This document shows positions 17,868 through 29,618 of a stretch of 64,000 nt of DNA, piece by piece. Source of the stretch: Streptomyces tateyamensis (GTDB lineage Bacteria > Actinomycetota > Actinomycetes > Streptomycetales > Streptomycetaceae); contig NZ_PYBW01000005.1 in the NCBI RefSeq assembly GCF_003205575.1, positions 1 to 64,000 on the forward strand, read 5' to 3'. A model generated the notes under the pieces. That model searched no databases. It was given only the letters and a program-made list of their open reading frames with translations, and was not told the DNA's origin. The stretch's first letter is position 1, and each line of letters begins with the position of its first letter. The translations under genes were made by a program, and so were the position numbers.

Positions 17868-18899
17868 CTGACCACGGTCCGCATCACCGGCCTGGGCTGG
17901 TCCCTGCGCTTGCGCCCCCGCGCGCTGGCGGCCGGCCTCGGCTGCGCCCTGCTCGCCGTGCTGGCCGGCCTGCTCACCCTGGGCAGCGGCGACTACCCGC
18001 TCAGCCTCGGCGAGGTGGTCCGCGCGCTCACCGGCGGCGGCACTCCGGCCCAGGACTTCGTCGTCAACGAGCTGCGGCTGCCCCGGGTGGCCACCGCCCT
18101 GCTGGTCGGCGCCGCGCTGGCGCTGGCCGGGGCGCTGTTCCAGTCCCTGGTGCGCAACCCGCTCGGCAGCCCCGACATCCTCGGCTTCACCCAGGGCGCC
18201 GCCTGCGGCGCGCTGCTCGTGGTGGTGGCCGGGGGCAGCAGCCTGGCACTGGCCGGCGGCGCCGTGGCCGGCGGGGTGGCCACCGGTGCGGCCGTCTGCG
18301 CGCTGGCCTGGCGGCACGGGCTGCACAGCGGCCGGCTGGTCCTGGTCGGCATCGGCACCGCGGCGATCCTCACCGGCCTCAACGGCTACCTGCTCACCCG
18401 GGCCAGGCTGACGGACGCCGCGCGCGCCGTACTCTGGCTGACGGGCAGTCTGGACGGCCGGGGCTGGTCCGAGGCCCTGCCGCTGCTGGTGGCGCTCGCG
18501 GTGCTGGGCCCGCTGGTGCTGCTGGGCTGCGGCCGCGCGCTGCACCTGCTCGAACTCGGCGACGACACCGCGGCGGGGCTGGGCGTCCGGGTCGGGCCGC
18601 TGCGCCTGGTGCTGCTGGCCGCGGCGGTGCTGCTGGCCGCGCTCGCCGCGGCGGCGGCCGGCCCGGTCTCCTTCGTCGCCCTGACGGCCCCTCAGCTGGC
18701 CCGCCGGCTCACCCGCTCCCCCGGCCCCAACCTCGCCGTCGCCACCCTGGCCGGCGCCGCGCTGCTGGCCGCCGCCGACTTCGCGGCCCAGCGCCTGTTC
18801 ACCGGCCACCAGCTGCCGGTCGGCGTGGTGACCGGCGTCCTCGGCGGCGGCTACCTGCTCCGGCTGCTGGCCGGTGAGCGCCGCGCGGGGCGGATATGA
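17778..18899 (+). CDS. FecCD-family siderophore ABC permease, subunit 2
   Basis: 373 aa from ATG 17778; starts at 17808 and 17838 would give 363 or 353 aa. Signatures LRLPRVATALLVGAALALAGA, FQSLVRNPLGSPDILGFTQG and LGDDTAAGLGVRVG are those of FecCD/FepG permeases. It overlaps the upstream permease stop by ATGA. The first 30 residues are a threefold repeat of MSTIRTARRP and are cytoplasmic, so the expansion probably does not disturb the channel. Confidence 0.92.
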   Translation: MSTIRTARRPMSTIRTARRPMSTIRTARPGLTTVRITGLGWSLRLRPRALAAGLGCALLAVLAGLLTLGSGDYPLSLGEVVRALTGGGTPAQDFVVNELRLPRVATALLVGAALALAGALFQSLVRNPLGSPDILGFTQGAACGALLVVVAGGSSLALAGGAVAGGVATGAAVCALAWRHGLHSGRLVLVGIGTAAILTGLNGYLLTRARLTDAARAVLWLTGSLDGRGWSEALPLLVALAVLGPLVLLGCGRALHLLELGDDTAAGLGVRVGPLRLVLLAAAVLLAALAAAAAGPVSFVALTAPQLARRLTRSPGPNLAVATLAGAALLAAADFAAQRLFTGHQLPVGVVTGVLGGGYLLRLLAGERRAGRI

Positions 18900-18931
18900 C
18901 CCAGCGACACCGAACGGACGGAGAAAGCACC

Positions 18932-19747
18932 ATGACGCCGCGGACGGCACGCCTGCAGGGCCGGGGGCTCACCCTCGGGTACGAGAAGCGGACCATCGCC
19001 GAGCAGCTCTCGGTCACCGTGCCGGACCGGTCCTTCACCGTGATCATCGGCCCCAACGCCTGCGGCAAGTCCACCCTGCTGCGCGCCCTGGCCCGCACCC
19101 TGCGGCCCAGGGCCGGCCAGGTGCTGCTGGACGGCGCCGACCTCGCCTCACTGCCCGCCAAGCGGGTCGCCCGCACCCTCGGCCTGCTGCCGCAGTCCTC
19201 GGTGGCGCCCGACGGCATCACCGTCAGCGAGCTGGTCGCGCGCGGCCGGTACCCGCACCAGGGCCTGCTGCGCCAGTGGTCCGAGCAGGACGAGCGGGTG
19301 GTGCGCGAGTCGATGGCCGCCACCGGGGTCGGGGACCTCGCCGACCGGCTGGTGGACGAGCTCTCCGGCGGCCAGCGCCAGCGGGTCTGGATCGCGCTGG
19401 CGCTCGCCCAGCAGACCCCGCTGCTGCTGCTCGACGAGCCCACCACCTATCTCGACATCGCCCACCAGGTCGAACTCCTCGACCTCTGTGCGTGCCTGCA
19501 CGAGGAGCAGGGCCGCACCCTGGTCGCCGTCCTGCACGACCTCAACCAGGCCGCCCGCTACGCCACCCATCTGATCGCCATGCGCGACGGCGCCGTGCTG
19601 GCGGCCGGTGAGCCGCGCGAGGTGGTCACCGCCGAGCTGGTCGAGCGGGTCTTCGGGCTGCCCTGCCGGGTGATCGAGGACCCGGAGAGCGGCACCCCCC
19701 TGGTGGTGCCCCGGGCCCGCCGCCGGGTGGCGGTGGGGGCCGCGTGA
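18932..19747 (+). CDS. Ferric-siderophore ABC transporter ATP-binding protein
   Basis: 271 aa from ATG 18932, which has GGAGAAAG about 5 nt upstream; an upstream in-frame ATG at 18896 overlaps the permease stop but has a poorer site. FepC-type ATPase: Walker A GPNACGKST, Q-loop LLPQSS, signature LSGGQRQR, Walker B LLLLDEPTTYLDI, H-loop VLHDLNQAARY. It powers the two FecCD permeases upstream. Confidence 0.94.
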   Translation: MTPRTARLQGRGLTLGYEKRTIAEQLSVTVPDRSFTVIIGPNACGKSTLLRALARTLRPRAGQVLLDGADLASLPAKRVARTLGLLPQSSVAPDGITVSELVARGRYPHQGLLRQWSEQDERVVRESMAATGVGDLADRLVDELSGGQRQRVWIALALAQQTPLLLLDEPTTYLDIAHQVELLDLCACLHEEQGRTLVAVLHDLNQAARYATHLIAMRDGAVLAAGEPREVVTAELVERVFGLPCRVIEDPESGTPLVVPRARRRVAVGAA

Positions 19748-19830
19748 CCGCCCGCCTGTACCGCGACGCCCACGGCATCGCGCACCTGCGGGCCGCCGAC
19801 CCGCAGGCCCTGCCTTCCGGCATGGCCTGA
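19744..19830 (+). pseudogene. Truncated penicillin acylase family gene (N-terminal remnant)
   Basis: A GTG overlapping the ATPase stop (GTGA) opens a 28-residue frame containing RLYRDAHGIAHLRAADPQAL. That is the conserved N-terminus of penicillin/acyl-homoserine-lactone acylase (Ntn-hydrolase) proteins, which continue for some 700-800 residues. The similarity ends abruptly at ALPSGMA and a stop, and no continuation is found in the next 100 bases. Most likely a 3' deletion left this stub. It was once coupled to the transporter operon. Confidence 0.55.
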
Positions 19831-19877
19831 CGGGCCGTCACACGAGCACCGCCCACAGGGCTTGCGGAGGGCGGGCG

Positions 19878-20542
19878 TCAGTGCAGCCTGGGCCCGGTCT
19901 TCGTGCGGATCTCGTCCTCGCTGACGCCCGGCGCGAGTTCGACCAGGGTGAGGATGCGGTCGCCGGGGGTGCCCGCCGGGACGCTCCGACCGGTGGCCGG
20001 GTCGACCACGTCGATCACGCCCAGGTCGGTGATGATGCGCTGGACCACGCCCCGGCCGGTGTAGGGCAGGGAGCACTCCTCCACGATCTTGTGGGCGCCG
20101 TCCTTGGCCACGTGCTCCATCAGCACGATGACCCGCTTGGCGCCGTGGACCAGGTCCATCGCGCCGCCCATCCCCTTGACCATCTTGCCGGGGATCATCC
20201 AGTTCGCGATGTCGCCGTTGGCCGAGACCTGCATGGCACCCAGGATCGCCGCGTCGATCTTGCCGCCGCGGATCATGCCGAAGGAGGCGGCCGAGTCGAA
20301 GTAGGACGCGCCCCGGTTGATGGTCACCGTCTCCTTGCCGGCGTTGACCAGGTCCGGATCGACGGCGTCGGCCGCGGGGTAGGGACCCACGCCGAGGATG
20401 CCGTTCTCCGAGTGCAGCACCAGCTCCAGGCCCTCGGGCACGAAGTTGGGCACCAGGGTCGGCAGGCCGATGCCGAGGTTGACGTAGGAGCCGTCGGTCA
20501 GCTCCGCGGCCGCCCGGGCGGCCATCTGCTCACGGGTCCAGC

Positions 20543-20546
<4 letters not shown>
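19878..20546 (-). CDS. 3-oxoacid CoA-transferase subunit B
   Basis: 222 aa; GTG start at 20546 overlaps the subunit A stop. The active-site glutamate motif [14 protein letters not shown] and the N-terminal [15 protein letters not shown] are diagnostic for SCOT/PcaJ B subunits. With subunit A it moves CoA from succinyl-CoA to a 3-oxoacid. Substrate could be acetoacetate, the end product of homogentisate degradation encoded next door, or 3-oxoadipate. Context favours acetoacetate (inference). Confidence 0.92.
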
Positions 20547-23541
<2,995 letters not shown>

Positions 23542-23587
23542 GGTCCGGCTGCCGGGTCCGGCCTGGTCCGGGCCCGGCAGCCTGGCA

Positions 23588-23621
23588 GCTTCCAGGCCCG
23601 GCACCGTCCGGGCCTGGAAGC
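23588..23621 (+). terminator. Hairpin terminator after hppD
   Basis: 14-bp perfect stem GCTTCCAGGCCCGG / CCGGGCCTGGAAGC with a 6-nt loop. A second, weaker hairpin (GGCTGCCGGG at 23547 with CCCGGCAGCC at 23573) precedes it. Confidence 0.72.
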
Positions 23622-23664
23622 CGCCGGGCCCGGTCACATCCACGCTGTCCCGGAGAGGCCCGAC

Positions 23665-24873
23665 ATGCCGTACTACCGCCGGGTGGGCCACGTCCCGCCC
23701 AAGCGCCACACCCAGCACCGCCGCCCGGACGGCGGCCTGTACTACGAGGAGCTGGTCGGTGAGGAGGGCTTCTCCTCCGACTCCTCGCTGCTCTACCACG
23801 GGGGCATCCCCTCCGCCCTGGTCGCCGCCTCCGAGTGGCAGCTCCCCGACCAGCGCACCGTGCCCAACGCCCCGCTGCTGCCGCGCCACCTGCGCCTGCA
23901 CTCGCTGTTCGACGGCGAGCGCGCCGCGCCCGTGGACGTGGTCACCGGCCGGCGGCTGGTCCTCGGCAACACCGACGTGCGGCTGTCCTACGTAGTGGCC
24001 GATGCGCCGAGCCCGCTGTACCGCAACGCCATCGGCGACGAGTGCGTGTACGTCGAGTCCGGCGGCGGCACCGTGGAGACCACCTTCGGCGTGCTGCCGT
24101 TCCGCTCCGGGGACTACGTGGTGCTGCCGCGCGGCACCACGCACCGCTGGGTCCCGGACGCCGGCACCACGGTCCGGGCCTACGTGATCGAGGCGGAGGG
24201 CCACCTCGCCCCGCCCAAGCGCTACCTGTCCCGCTACGGACAGCTGTTGGAGCACGCCCCCTACTGCGAGCGGGACCTGCACGGCCCGGCCGAGCCGCTG
24301 GTCGTCACCGGCGGCGAGACCGAGGTGCACGTGCGGCACCGCGGCGCGGGAGCGGGCGGGCAGGCGGGCACGGTGCACGTCCAGCAGCGCCACCCGTTCG
24401 ACGTGGTGGGCTGGGACGGCTGCCTGTACCCCTACACCTTCAACATCGCCGACTTCGAGCCGATCACCGGCCGGATCCACCAACCGCCGCCGGTGCACCA
24501 GGTCTTCGAGGGCAACAACTTCGTGATCTGCAACTTCGTGCCGCGCAAGGTGGACTACCACCCGCTCGCGGTGCCGGTGCCGTACTACCACGCGAACGTG
24601 GACTCGGACGAGGTCATGTTCTACTGCGGCGGCAACTACGAGGCCCGCAAGGGCTCCGGGATCGGACAGGGCTCGATCTCGCTGCACCCGGGCGGCCACT
24701 CGCACGGCCCGCAGCCGGGCGCCTACGAGCGTTCCATCGGGGCCGAGTTCTTCGACGAGCTTGCGGTGATGGTCGACACCTTCCGCCCGCTCGCCCTCGG
24801 CGTCGCCGGGCAGGAGTCCGAGGACCCGCACTACGCCTGGACCTGGGCGCGCCAGAGCGGGGGTACGCAGTGA
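23665..24873 (+). CDS. hmgA: Homogentisate 1,2-dioxygenase
   Basis: 402 aa. Opens the homogentisate ring to maleylacetoacetate with Fe(II) and O2. Cupin-fold motifs: FRSGDYVVLPRGTTHRW, the C-terminal VPYYHANVDSDEVMFYCGGNY and HPGGHSHGPQPGAYE carrying the iron ligands. Starts at ATG 23665; GAGAGG lies upstream. First gene of a four-gene operon in which every junction overlaps (24870, 25715, 26929). Confidence 0.94.
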   Translation: MPYYRRVGHVPPKRHTQHRRPDGGLYYEELVGEEGFSSDSSLLYHGGIPSALVAASEWQLPDQRTVPNAPLLPRHLRLHSLFDGERAAPVDVVTGRRLVLGNTDVRLSYVVADAPSPLYRNAIGDECVYVESGGGTVETTFGVLPFRSGDYVVLPRGTTHRWVPDAGTTVRAYVIEAEGHLAPPKRYLSRYGQLLEHAPYCERDLHGPAEPLVVTGGETEVHVRHRGAGAGGQAGTVHVQQRHPFDVVGWDGCLYPYTFNIADFEPITGRIHQPPPVHQVFEGNNFVICNFVPRKVDYHPLAVPVPYYHANVDSDEVMFYCGGNYEARKGSGIGQGSISLHPGGHSHGPQPGAYERSIGAEFFDELAVMVDTFRPLALGVAGQESEDPHYAWTWARQSGGTQ

Positions 24874-25718
24874 CCGCCGCGCCCGAGAACGCCCTCGAAG
24901 CCGCCTTCCACGGGCTCCTCGACGACGCGGCCGTGTTCCCCCCGGGCGACCTGCCGCTGGCGCAGGCGGTGCCGGCCCACCAACTGCACCGCTCGGCCTG
25001 GTACGCGCCGTTCGTCGGCTCGTTCGTCTGCCCGGCCACCCGGGCCGGCGAGGTGGACGCCCCACTGGAGCTGAGCCTGACCCTGCCTGACGGACCGTCA
25101 GGCCTGGCCGGGGTGCTGGCGGCGCCGGACCGGCGCCCGCTCGGCCGGCTGGTGGCCGTCGAGGTCGCCCTGCCGGCGGCGGTCCCGGCCGCCGAAGCCG
25201 TCGCCCTGCTGGACGCCCAGCTGCCCGAGGATGTCACCGGCTTCGTCGAAGTCCCGCGCGACGAACGGCAGTCGGCCGTGCTGGACGCGCTGTCCGGCAC
25301 CCGGCACCGGGCCAAGTTCCGCACCGGCGGGCTGGTCCCGCAGGCGCACCCGGACGAGGCCGAGCTGGCCGGCTCGCTGCTCGCCGCCGTCCGCCGCGAG
25401 CTGCCGTTCAAGTGCACGGCGGGCCTGCACCACGCCGTGCGGCACACGGACGGCACGCTGGAGCAGCACGGTTTCCTCAACGTGCTGCTGGCCACGGCCG
25501 CCGCGCTGTACGGCGCCACGCAGGCGCAGCTCGCGCAGCTGCTCGCCGAGCGGGATCCGCAGCAGGTGGCCCGGCAGGTCGTCGCGGCCGCCGCGGACGG
25601 CCGGCTGGCGCAGGCCCGCACCCGGTTCCTCTCCTTCGGGACCTGCAGCATCACCGATCCGCTCACCGACCTGACCGCCCTCGGTCTGGTGCACCGCCCG
25701 CAGGAGACTGACGCATGA
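24870..25718 (+). CDS. Unidentified 282-aa protein between hmgA and fahA
   Basis: GTG start overlaps the hmgA stop (GTGA), and its own stop overlaps the fahA start (ATGA), so it is part of the tyrosine catabolic operon. No signal peptide or membrane helix. Conserved-looking motifs are DDAAVFPPGDLPL (about 16-28), KFRTGG (about 150), FKCTAGLHHAVRH (about 180), HGFLNVLLA (about 205) and FLSFGTCSITDPL (about 255). Their alternation of short strands and helices suggests an alpha/beta barrel, but I cannot name the family. The pathway step with no other candidate here is maleylacetoacetate isomerisation; a role there is a hypothesis only. Confidence 0.85.
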   Translation: MTAAPENALEAAFHGLLDDAAVFPPGDLPLAQAVPAHQLHRSAWYAPFVGSFVCPATRAGEVDAPLELSLTLPDGPSGLAGVLAAPDRRPLGRLVAVEVALPAAVPAAEAVALLDAQLPEDVTGFVEVPRDERQSAVLDALSGTRHRAKFRTGGLVPQAHPDEAELAGSLLAAVRRELPFKCTAGLHHAVRHTDGTLEQHGFLNVLLATAAALYGATQAQLAQLLAERDPQQVARQVVAAAADGRLAQARTRFLSFGTCSITDPLTDLTALGLVHRPQETDA

Positions 25719-26932
25719 CCTGGCTCGACCTTCCGCAGGACTCGCCCTTCGGCGTGGCCAACCTGCCCTACGGAGTCTTCTCGACCCCGGACACCGCACC
25801 GCGCGTCGGGGTGCGCATCGGCGACCAGGTCCTCGACCTGGCCGCCGTGCTGGACGACCCGGTCTTCGCCGAGCCGACCCTCAACTCCTTCCTGGCGCAG
25901 GGCCGTGCGCGCTGGGACGAGGTGCGGGCCAGGGTCACCGAGCTGCTCACCGACGAGCGCTGGCGCACGACCGTCGAGCCCGCGCTGGTGGCGCTCGACG
26001 ATGTCCGGCTCCAGCTGCCGTTCGCCGTGGGCGACTACGTGGACTTCTACGCGAGCGAGCACCACGCGGGCAACATCGGCCGGATGTTCCGCCCCGGCTC
26101 GGACCCGCTGACCCCCAACTGGAAGCACCTGCCGATCGGCTACCACGGCCGGTCCGGCACCGTCGCGGTCTCCGGAACCCCGGTGGCGCGGCCGAACGGG
26201 CAGCGCAAGGCACCCGCCGACGCCCTGCCCTCCTTCGGGCCCTGCCTGCGGCTGGACATCGAGGCCGAGGTCGGCTTCGTGGTGGGCACCGGCACCGAGC
26301 CGGGCCGGCCCGTCGCCCCGGCGGAGTTCGCCGACCACGTCTTCGGCGTCTGCCTGGTCAACGACTGGTCCGCACGGGACATCCAGGCCTGGGAGTACGT
26401 GCCGCTCGGACCCTTCCTCGGCAAGTCCTTCGCCACCTCGGTGTCCGCCTGGATCGTCCCGCTGGCCGCGCTCGAGTCGGCCCGCACGGCCCCGCCGGCC
26501 CAGCAGCCGGAGCCGTTGCCGTACCTGACGGACGGTCAGCCCTGGGGACTCGACCTGGAGTTGGAGGTCCTGCTGAACGGACACCTGGTCTCCCGGCCGC
26601 CGTACGCGTCGATGTACTGGACCCCCGCGCAGATGCTGGCCCACATGACGGTCAACGGCGCCTCCGTGCGGCCCGGCGACCTGTTCGCCTCCGGCACCGT
26701 CAGCGGCCCCGACCGCGACCAGCGCGGCTCGCTGATGGAGCTGAGCTGGGGCGGCCAGGAGCCGATCACCCTGCCGGACGGCTCGGTGCGGACCTTCCTC
26801 GAGGACGGGGACGAGGTCGTGATCCGCGCCACCGCCCCCGGCCCGCACGGCACCCGGATCGGCCTCGGCGAGGTCGCCGGCCGCATCCTGCCCGCCACCA
26901 CTCACCCCCACTTCTCCAAGGAACAGTCGTGA
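25715..26932 (+). CDS. fahA: Fumarylacetoacetase
   Basis: 405 aa. Hydrolyses fumarylacetoacetate to fumarate and acetoacetate. The N-terminal SH3-like domain opens with SPFGVANLPYGVFS. The catalytic domain has VDFYASEHHAGNIGRMFRP (catalytic His region), the metal-binding acidic residues in LDIEAEVGFVVG and CLVNDWSARDIQAWEYVPLG, and the FASGTVSGP loop. ATG start overlaps the preceding stop. Confidence 0.94.
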   Translation: MTWLDLPQDSPFGVANLPYGVFSTPDTAPRVGVRIGDQVLDLAAVLDDPVFAEPTLNSFLAQGRARWDEVRARVTELLTDERWRTTVEPALVALDDVRLQLPFAVGDYVDFYASEHHAGNIGRMFRPGSDPLTPNWKHLPIGYHGRSGTVAVSGTPVARPNGQRKAPADALPSFGPCLRLDIEAEVGFVVGTGTEPGRPVAPAEFADHVFGVCLVNDWSARDIQAWEYVPLGPFLGKSFATSVSAWIVPLAALESARTAPPAQQPEPLPYLTDGQPWGLDLELEVLLNGHLVSRPPYASMYWTPAQMLAHMTVNGASVRPGDLFASGTVSGPDRDQRGSLMELSWGGQEPITLPDGSVRTFLEDGDEVVIRATAPGPHGTRIGLGEVAGRILPATTHPHFSKEQS

Positions 26933-28149
26933 AGGACCAGTTGGCCGCCTTCGAGGCAAAGGCCCCGCAGATCGTCTTCGAGTGGCACGACAGCCAGACC
27001 CCCGCCCGGGGCTGGGTCGTCATCAACTCGCTGCGCGGCGGTGCGGCCGGCGGCGGCACCCGGATGCGGGCCGGCCTGGACCGCCACGAGGTCGAGTCGC
27101 TGGCCAAGACCATGGAGATCAAGTTCACCGTCTCCGGCCCCGCGATCGGCGGCGCGAAGTCGGGCATCGACTTCGACCCGCGCGACCCGCGCAAGGAGGG
27201 CGTCCTCACCCGCTGGTACGAGGCGATCACCCCGCTGCTGCGCGCCTACTACGGCACCGGCGGCGATCTGAACGTGGACGAGGGAGCCGAGGTCGTCCCG
27301 CTCACCGAGCGGCTGGGGCTGTGGCACCCGCAGGAAGGCGTCGTCCAGGGCCACTACGGCTCCGGCGACCGGGTGCGCCGGGTCGGGCAGCTGCGCCAGG
27401 GCGTCGGCAAGGCCGTCGAGGACCCGCGCTTCTCCCCCGCTCCCGAGCGGCGGTACACCGTCTCCGACCTGATCACCGGCTGGGGCGTGGCCGAGTCGGT
27501 CCGCCACTTCTACGCGACCTACGGCGGCGACCTGGCCGGCAAGCGCGTCGTCGTCCAGGGCTGGGGCAACGTGGGCGCCGCCGCCGCGTACTACGCGGCG
27601 CAGGCGGGTGCCCGGGTGGTCGGCATCATCGACCGGGACGGCGGCCTGCTGAACCCGGACGGCCTCGGCCTCGACGAGGTCCGCGAGCTCTTCCTGAACC
27701 GCCGCGGCAACACCCTCCAGGCCCCCGGACTGCTCCCGCCCGCCGAGGTCGACGCCAGGGTCTGGGACCTGGGCGCCGAGGTCTTCCTGCCGTGCGCCGC
27801 CTCCCGCCTGGTCACCCGCGAGCAGGTCGACCGGCTCGCGGCGGGGGGCCTGGAGGTCATCGCCTGCGGAGCCAACGTGCCGTTCGCGGACCCGGAGATC
27901 TTCTACGGCCCGACCTACGAGCACGCCGACAAGAGCGCGGCCGTCGTCCCCGACTTCCTCGCCAACTGCGGCATGGCCCGCACCTTCGCCCTCCTGATGG
28001 ACGGCGCCGCCCCGATCACCGACACCGCCGTCTTCGAGGACGTCTCCCGCACGATCGCCACCGCCCTCCAGCGCTGCCACGACCGCTCCCCCGAGCCCAC
28101 CGGCCTCGCGGCCACGGCGTTCGCCATCGCCCTGGAGCAGCTGGCCTGA
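26929..28149 (+). CDS. Glu/Leu/Phe/Val-family amino acid dehydrogenase
   Basis: 406 aa from GTG 26929, overlapping the fahA stop. N-terminal dimerisation domain with the catalytic lysine in GGAKSGIDF, then the Rossmann domain with VVVQGWGNVGAAAAYYAAQ, and NCGMARTFALLM near the end. Family members deaminate amino acids reversibly with NAD(P). Being last in the homogentisate operon, it probably feeds phenylpyruvate or 4-hydroxyphenylpyruvate from Phe or Tyr, but glutamate cannot be excluded. An insert around DRVRRVGQLRQGVGKAVEDPR (about 145-165) is longer than in leucine dehydrogenases. Confidence 0.87.
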   Translation: MKDQLAAFEAKAPQIVFEWHDSQTPARGWVVINSLRGGAAGGGTRMRAGLDRHEVESLAKTMEIKFTVSGPAIGGAKSGIDFDPRDPRKEGVLTRWYEAITPLLRAYYGTGGDLNVDEGAEVVPLTERLGLWHPQEGVVQGHYGSGDRVRRVGQLRQGVGKAVEDPRFSPAPERRYTVSDLITGWGVAESVRHFYATYGGDLAGKRVVVQGWGNVGAAAAYYAAQAGARVVGIIDRDGGLLNPDGLGLDEVRELFLNRRGNTLQAPGLLPPAEVDARVWDLGAEVFLPCAASRLVTREQVDRLAAGGLEVIACGANVPFADPEIFYGPTYEHADKSAAVVPDFLANCGMARTFALLMDGAAPITDTAVFEDVSRTIATALQRCHDRSPEPTGLAATAFAIALEQLA

Positions 28150-28154
28150 CGGCC

Positions 28155-28202
28155 GCCGGTCCGCCTGGTGCCCACTGTCGAGTGAGCACCAGGCGGACCG
28201 GC
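28155..28202 (+). terminator. Long hairpin terminator of the hmgA operon
   Basis: 17-bp perfect stem GCCGGTCCGCCTGGTGC / GCACCAGGCGGACCGGC. The 14-nt loop itself folds by CACT/AGTG. One of the strongest terminators in the window, six bases past the stop. Confidence 0.85.
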
Positions 28203-28440
28203 GCATCGGGACTGCCCCGTGCTCACGCGACGTCAACTCTGCGTCGGGTTCGGAATCGGAATCCCGCTCTGCACCGGGCCGCACCAAGATCCGCCGCGGA
28301 TCCTAGCCGCCCGCGTCGTTCACGCGACAGGCGGGAGCGAACGTCGCACCACAGCACCCGATGATCTCCGGAGCAGAACACGTGTGTATACGTTCCGCTA
28401 CAGTGGGTAGTGACCCGATGCACGCTCAGATGGGAGAACC

Positions 28441-28782
28441 ATGCTGCTCCGCAGGACTTTCGCCACCCTCGCCCTGACCGCCGCCCTCGCCGTCCCGGCC
28501 ACCACGGCCACGGCCACGGCCACGGCCGCCGATGCACACCCGGCGGGGACCGCCCCGGCCTCGACCACCAGTCTGCGCCAGTCCCCCACCCCGGACTGCG
28601 CCGACAACGGGGGCCGGGTCCCGTGCTACGAGTACCAGACGTGGTTCTGGTCCTTCTCGAACTGCGAGGACTACGCCAAGAACCACTACATGGACCCGGG
28701 CGTCTACGACCGCCACGTCTGCGCGGTCTTCACCGACGGCGCGACGGTCGGCCTCTGGTACCACAAGTACCGCACCAGCTGA
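28441..28782 (+). CDS. Small secreted cysteine-containing protein
   Basis: 113 aa. Signal peptide MLLRRTFATLALTAALAVPA with cleavage likely in ATATAADA. The mature part (about 80 aa) has four cysteines (PDCADNG, VPCYEY, SNCEDY, HVCAVF) that could form two disulfides, and is rich in Tyr and Trp. No family recognised. ATG 28441 has GGGAGAA about 3 nt upstream. Monocistronic; it runs convergently into the methionine aminopeptidase gene. Confidence 0.8.
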   Translation: MLLRRTFATLALTAALAVPATTATATATAADAHPAGTAPASTTSLRQSPTPDCADNGGRVPCYEYQTWFWSFSNCEDYAKNHYMDPGVYDRHVCAVFTDGATVGLWYHKYRTS

Positions 28783-28789
28783 GCCGACC

Positions 28790-29557
28790 TCAGGGCAGGG
28801 TGAGGACGCGCGGGCCCTCCTCGGTGATGGCGACGGTGTGTTCGATGTGGGCCGCCCGGCTGCCGTCGACGGTGCGCAGGGTCCATCCGTCGGGGTCGGT
28901 GCGGTACTCGTTGCGCCCGCCGGCCATCAGCATGGGTTCGATGGCGAGGACCAGGCCGTGGCGCAGCGGGAAACCGCGGCCGGGCCGTCCGTGGTTGGGG
29001 ACGTGCGGGTCCTCGTGCATCTGCCGGCCGATGCCGTGCCCGCCGAAGTCGGCCGGCATGCCGCAACGGGCCCTGCGGGCCACCGTGCCGACAGCATGGG
29101 AGATGTCGCCGACGCGGTGGCCGACGGTGGCCGCGGCGATACCTGCGTCGAGGGCCTGCTGAGTGGCGGCGATCAGCTCGATGTCGCCGGGGCGAGCGGT
29201 GCCGACGGTGAAGCTGACGGCGGAATCCCCGCTCCAGCCGTCGAGTTCGGCTCCGCAGTCGATGCTGACCAGGTCGCCGTCGCGCAGGCGGTAGTCGCCG
29301 GGGATGCCGTGCGCGACGGCGTCGTTCACCGAGGCGCAGATCACGGCGGGGAAGGGGGTCGGCGCGAAGGCCGGCCGGTACCCCAGGAACGGGGAGCGCG
29401 CGCCGGCCTCGGCCAGCACGGTGCGGGCGGCCTCGTCGAGCTCGCGCAGTCGGACTCCCACGGCAGCCGCCGCGCGGACGGCTGCCAGGGCATCGGCCAC
29501 CACCCGCCCGGCTTCTCGCATGGCATGCAGTGCCGTGTCGGTCTTGATCTCCACCAT
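28790..29557 (-). CDS. map: Type I methionine aminopeptidase
   Basis: 255 aa from ATG 29557 (AGGAG 7-8 nt upstream). Removes N-terminal Met from nascent proteins. Two-metal pita-bread fold with ligands in VSIDCGAELDGWSGDSAVSF (two Asp), GGHGIGRQMHEDPHVPNHG (His), LVLAIEPM (Glu) and HIEHTVAITEEG (Glu). This is an accessory copy: it is away from ribosomal-protein genes and divergent from an XRE regulator with a shared palindromic operator, so it is probably conditionally expressed. Possible leader peptide frames upstream are ignored. Confidence 0.92.
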   Translation of the reverse strand: MVEIKTDTALHAMREAGRVVADALAAVRAAAAVGVRLRELDEAARTVLAEAGARSPFLGYRPAFAPTPFPAVICASVNDAVAHGIPGDYRLRDGDLVSIDCGAELDGWSGDSAVSFTVGTARPGDIELIAATQQALDAGIAAATVGHRVGDISHAVGTVARRARCGMPADFGGHGIGRQMHEDPHVPNHGRPGRGFPLRHGLVLAIEPMLMAGGRNEYRTDPDGWTLRTVDGSRAAHIEHTVAITEEGPRVLTLP

Positions 29558-29589
29558 CTCCGTGACTCCTCGCGAGGCGACGTGACCCA

Positions 29590-29611
29590 ATACTTATACC
29601 GGTATTAGTAT
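29590..29611. promoter_or_regulatory. 22-bp palindromic operator between map and XRE gene
   Basis: ATACTTATACC followed directly by GGTATTAGTAT, an inverted repeat with a single mismatch. It is AT-rich in a GC-rich genome and holds -10-like hexamers on both strands: TAGTAT (29606-29611) for the XRE gene and TATAAG for map. It is best read as the XRE binding site repressing both promoters. Confidence 0.65.
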
Positions 29612-29618
29612 CACGGGT

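Noticed and set aside
28288..28302. GATCCGC/GCGGATC palindrome upstream of the small secreted protein gene
   Set aside because: Short, GC-rich and without relation to a promoter; expected by chance in this DNA.
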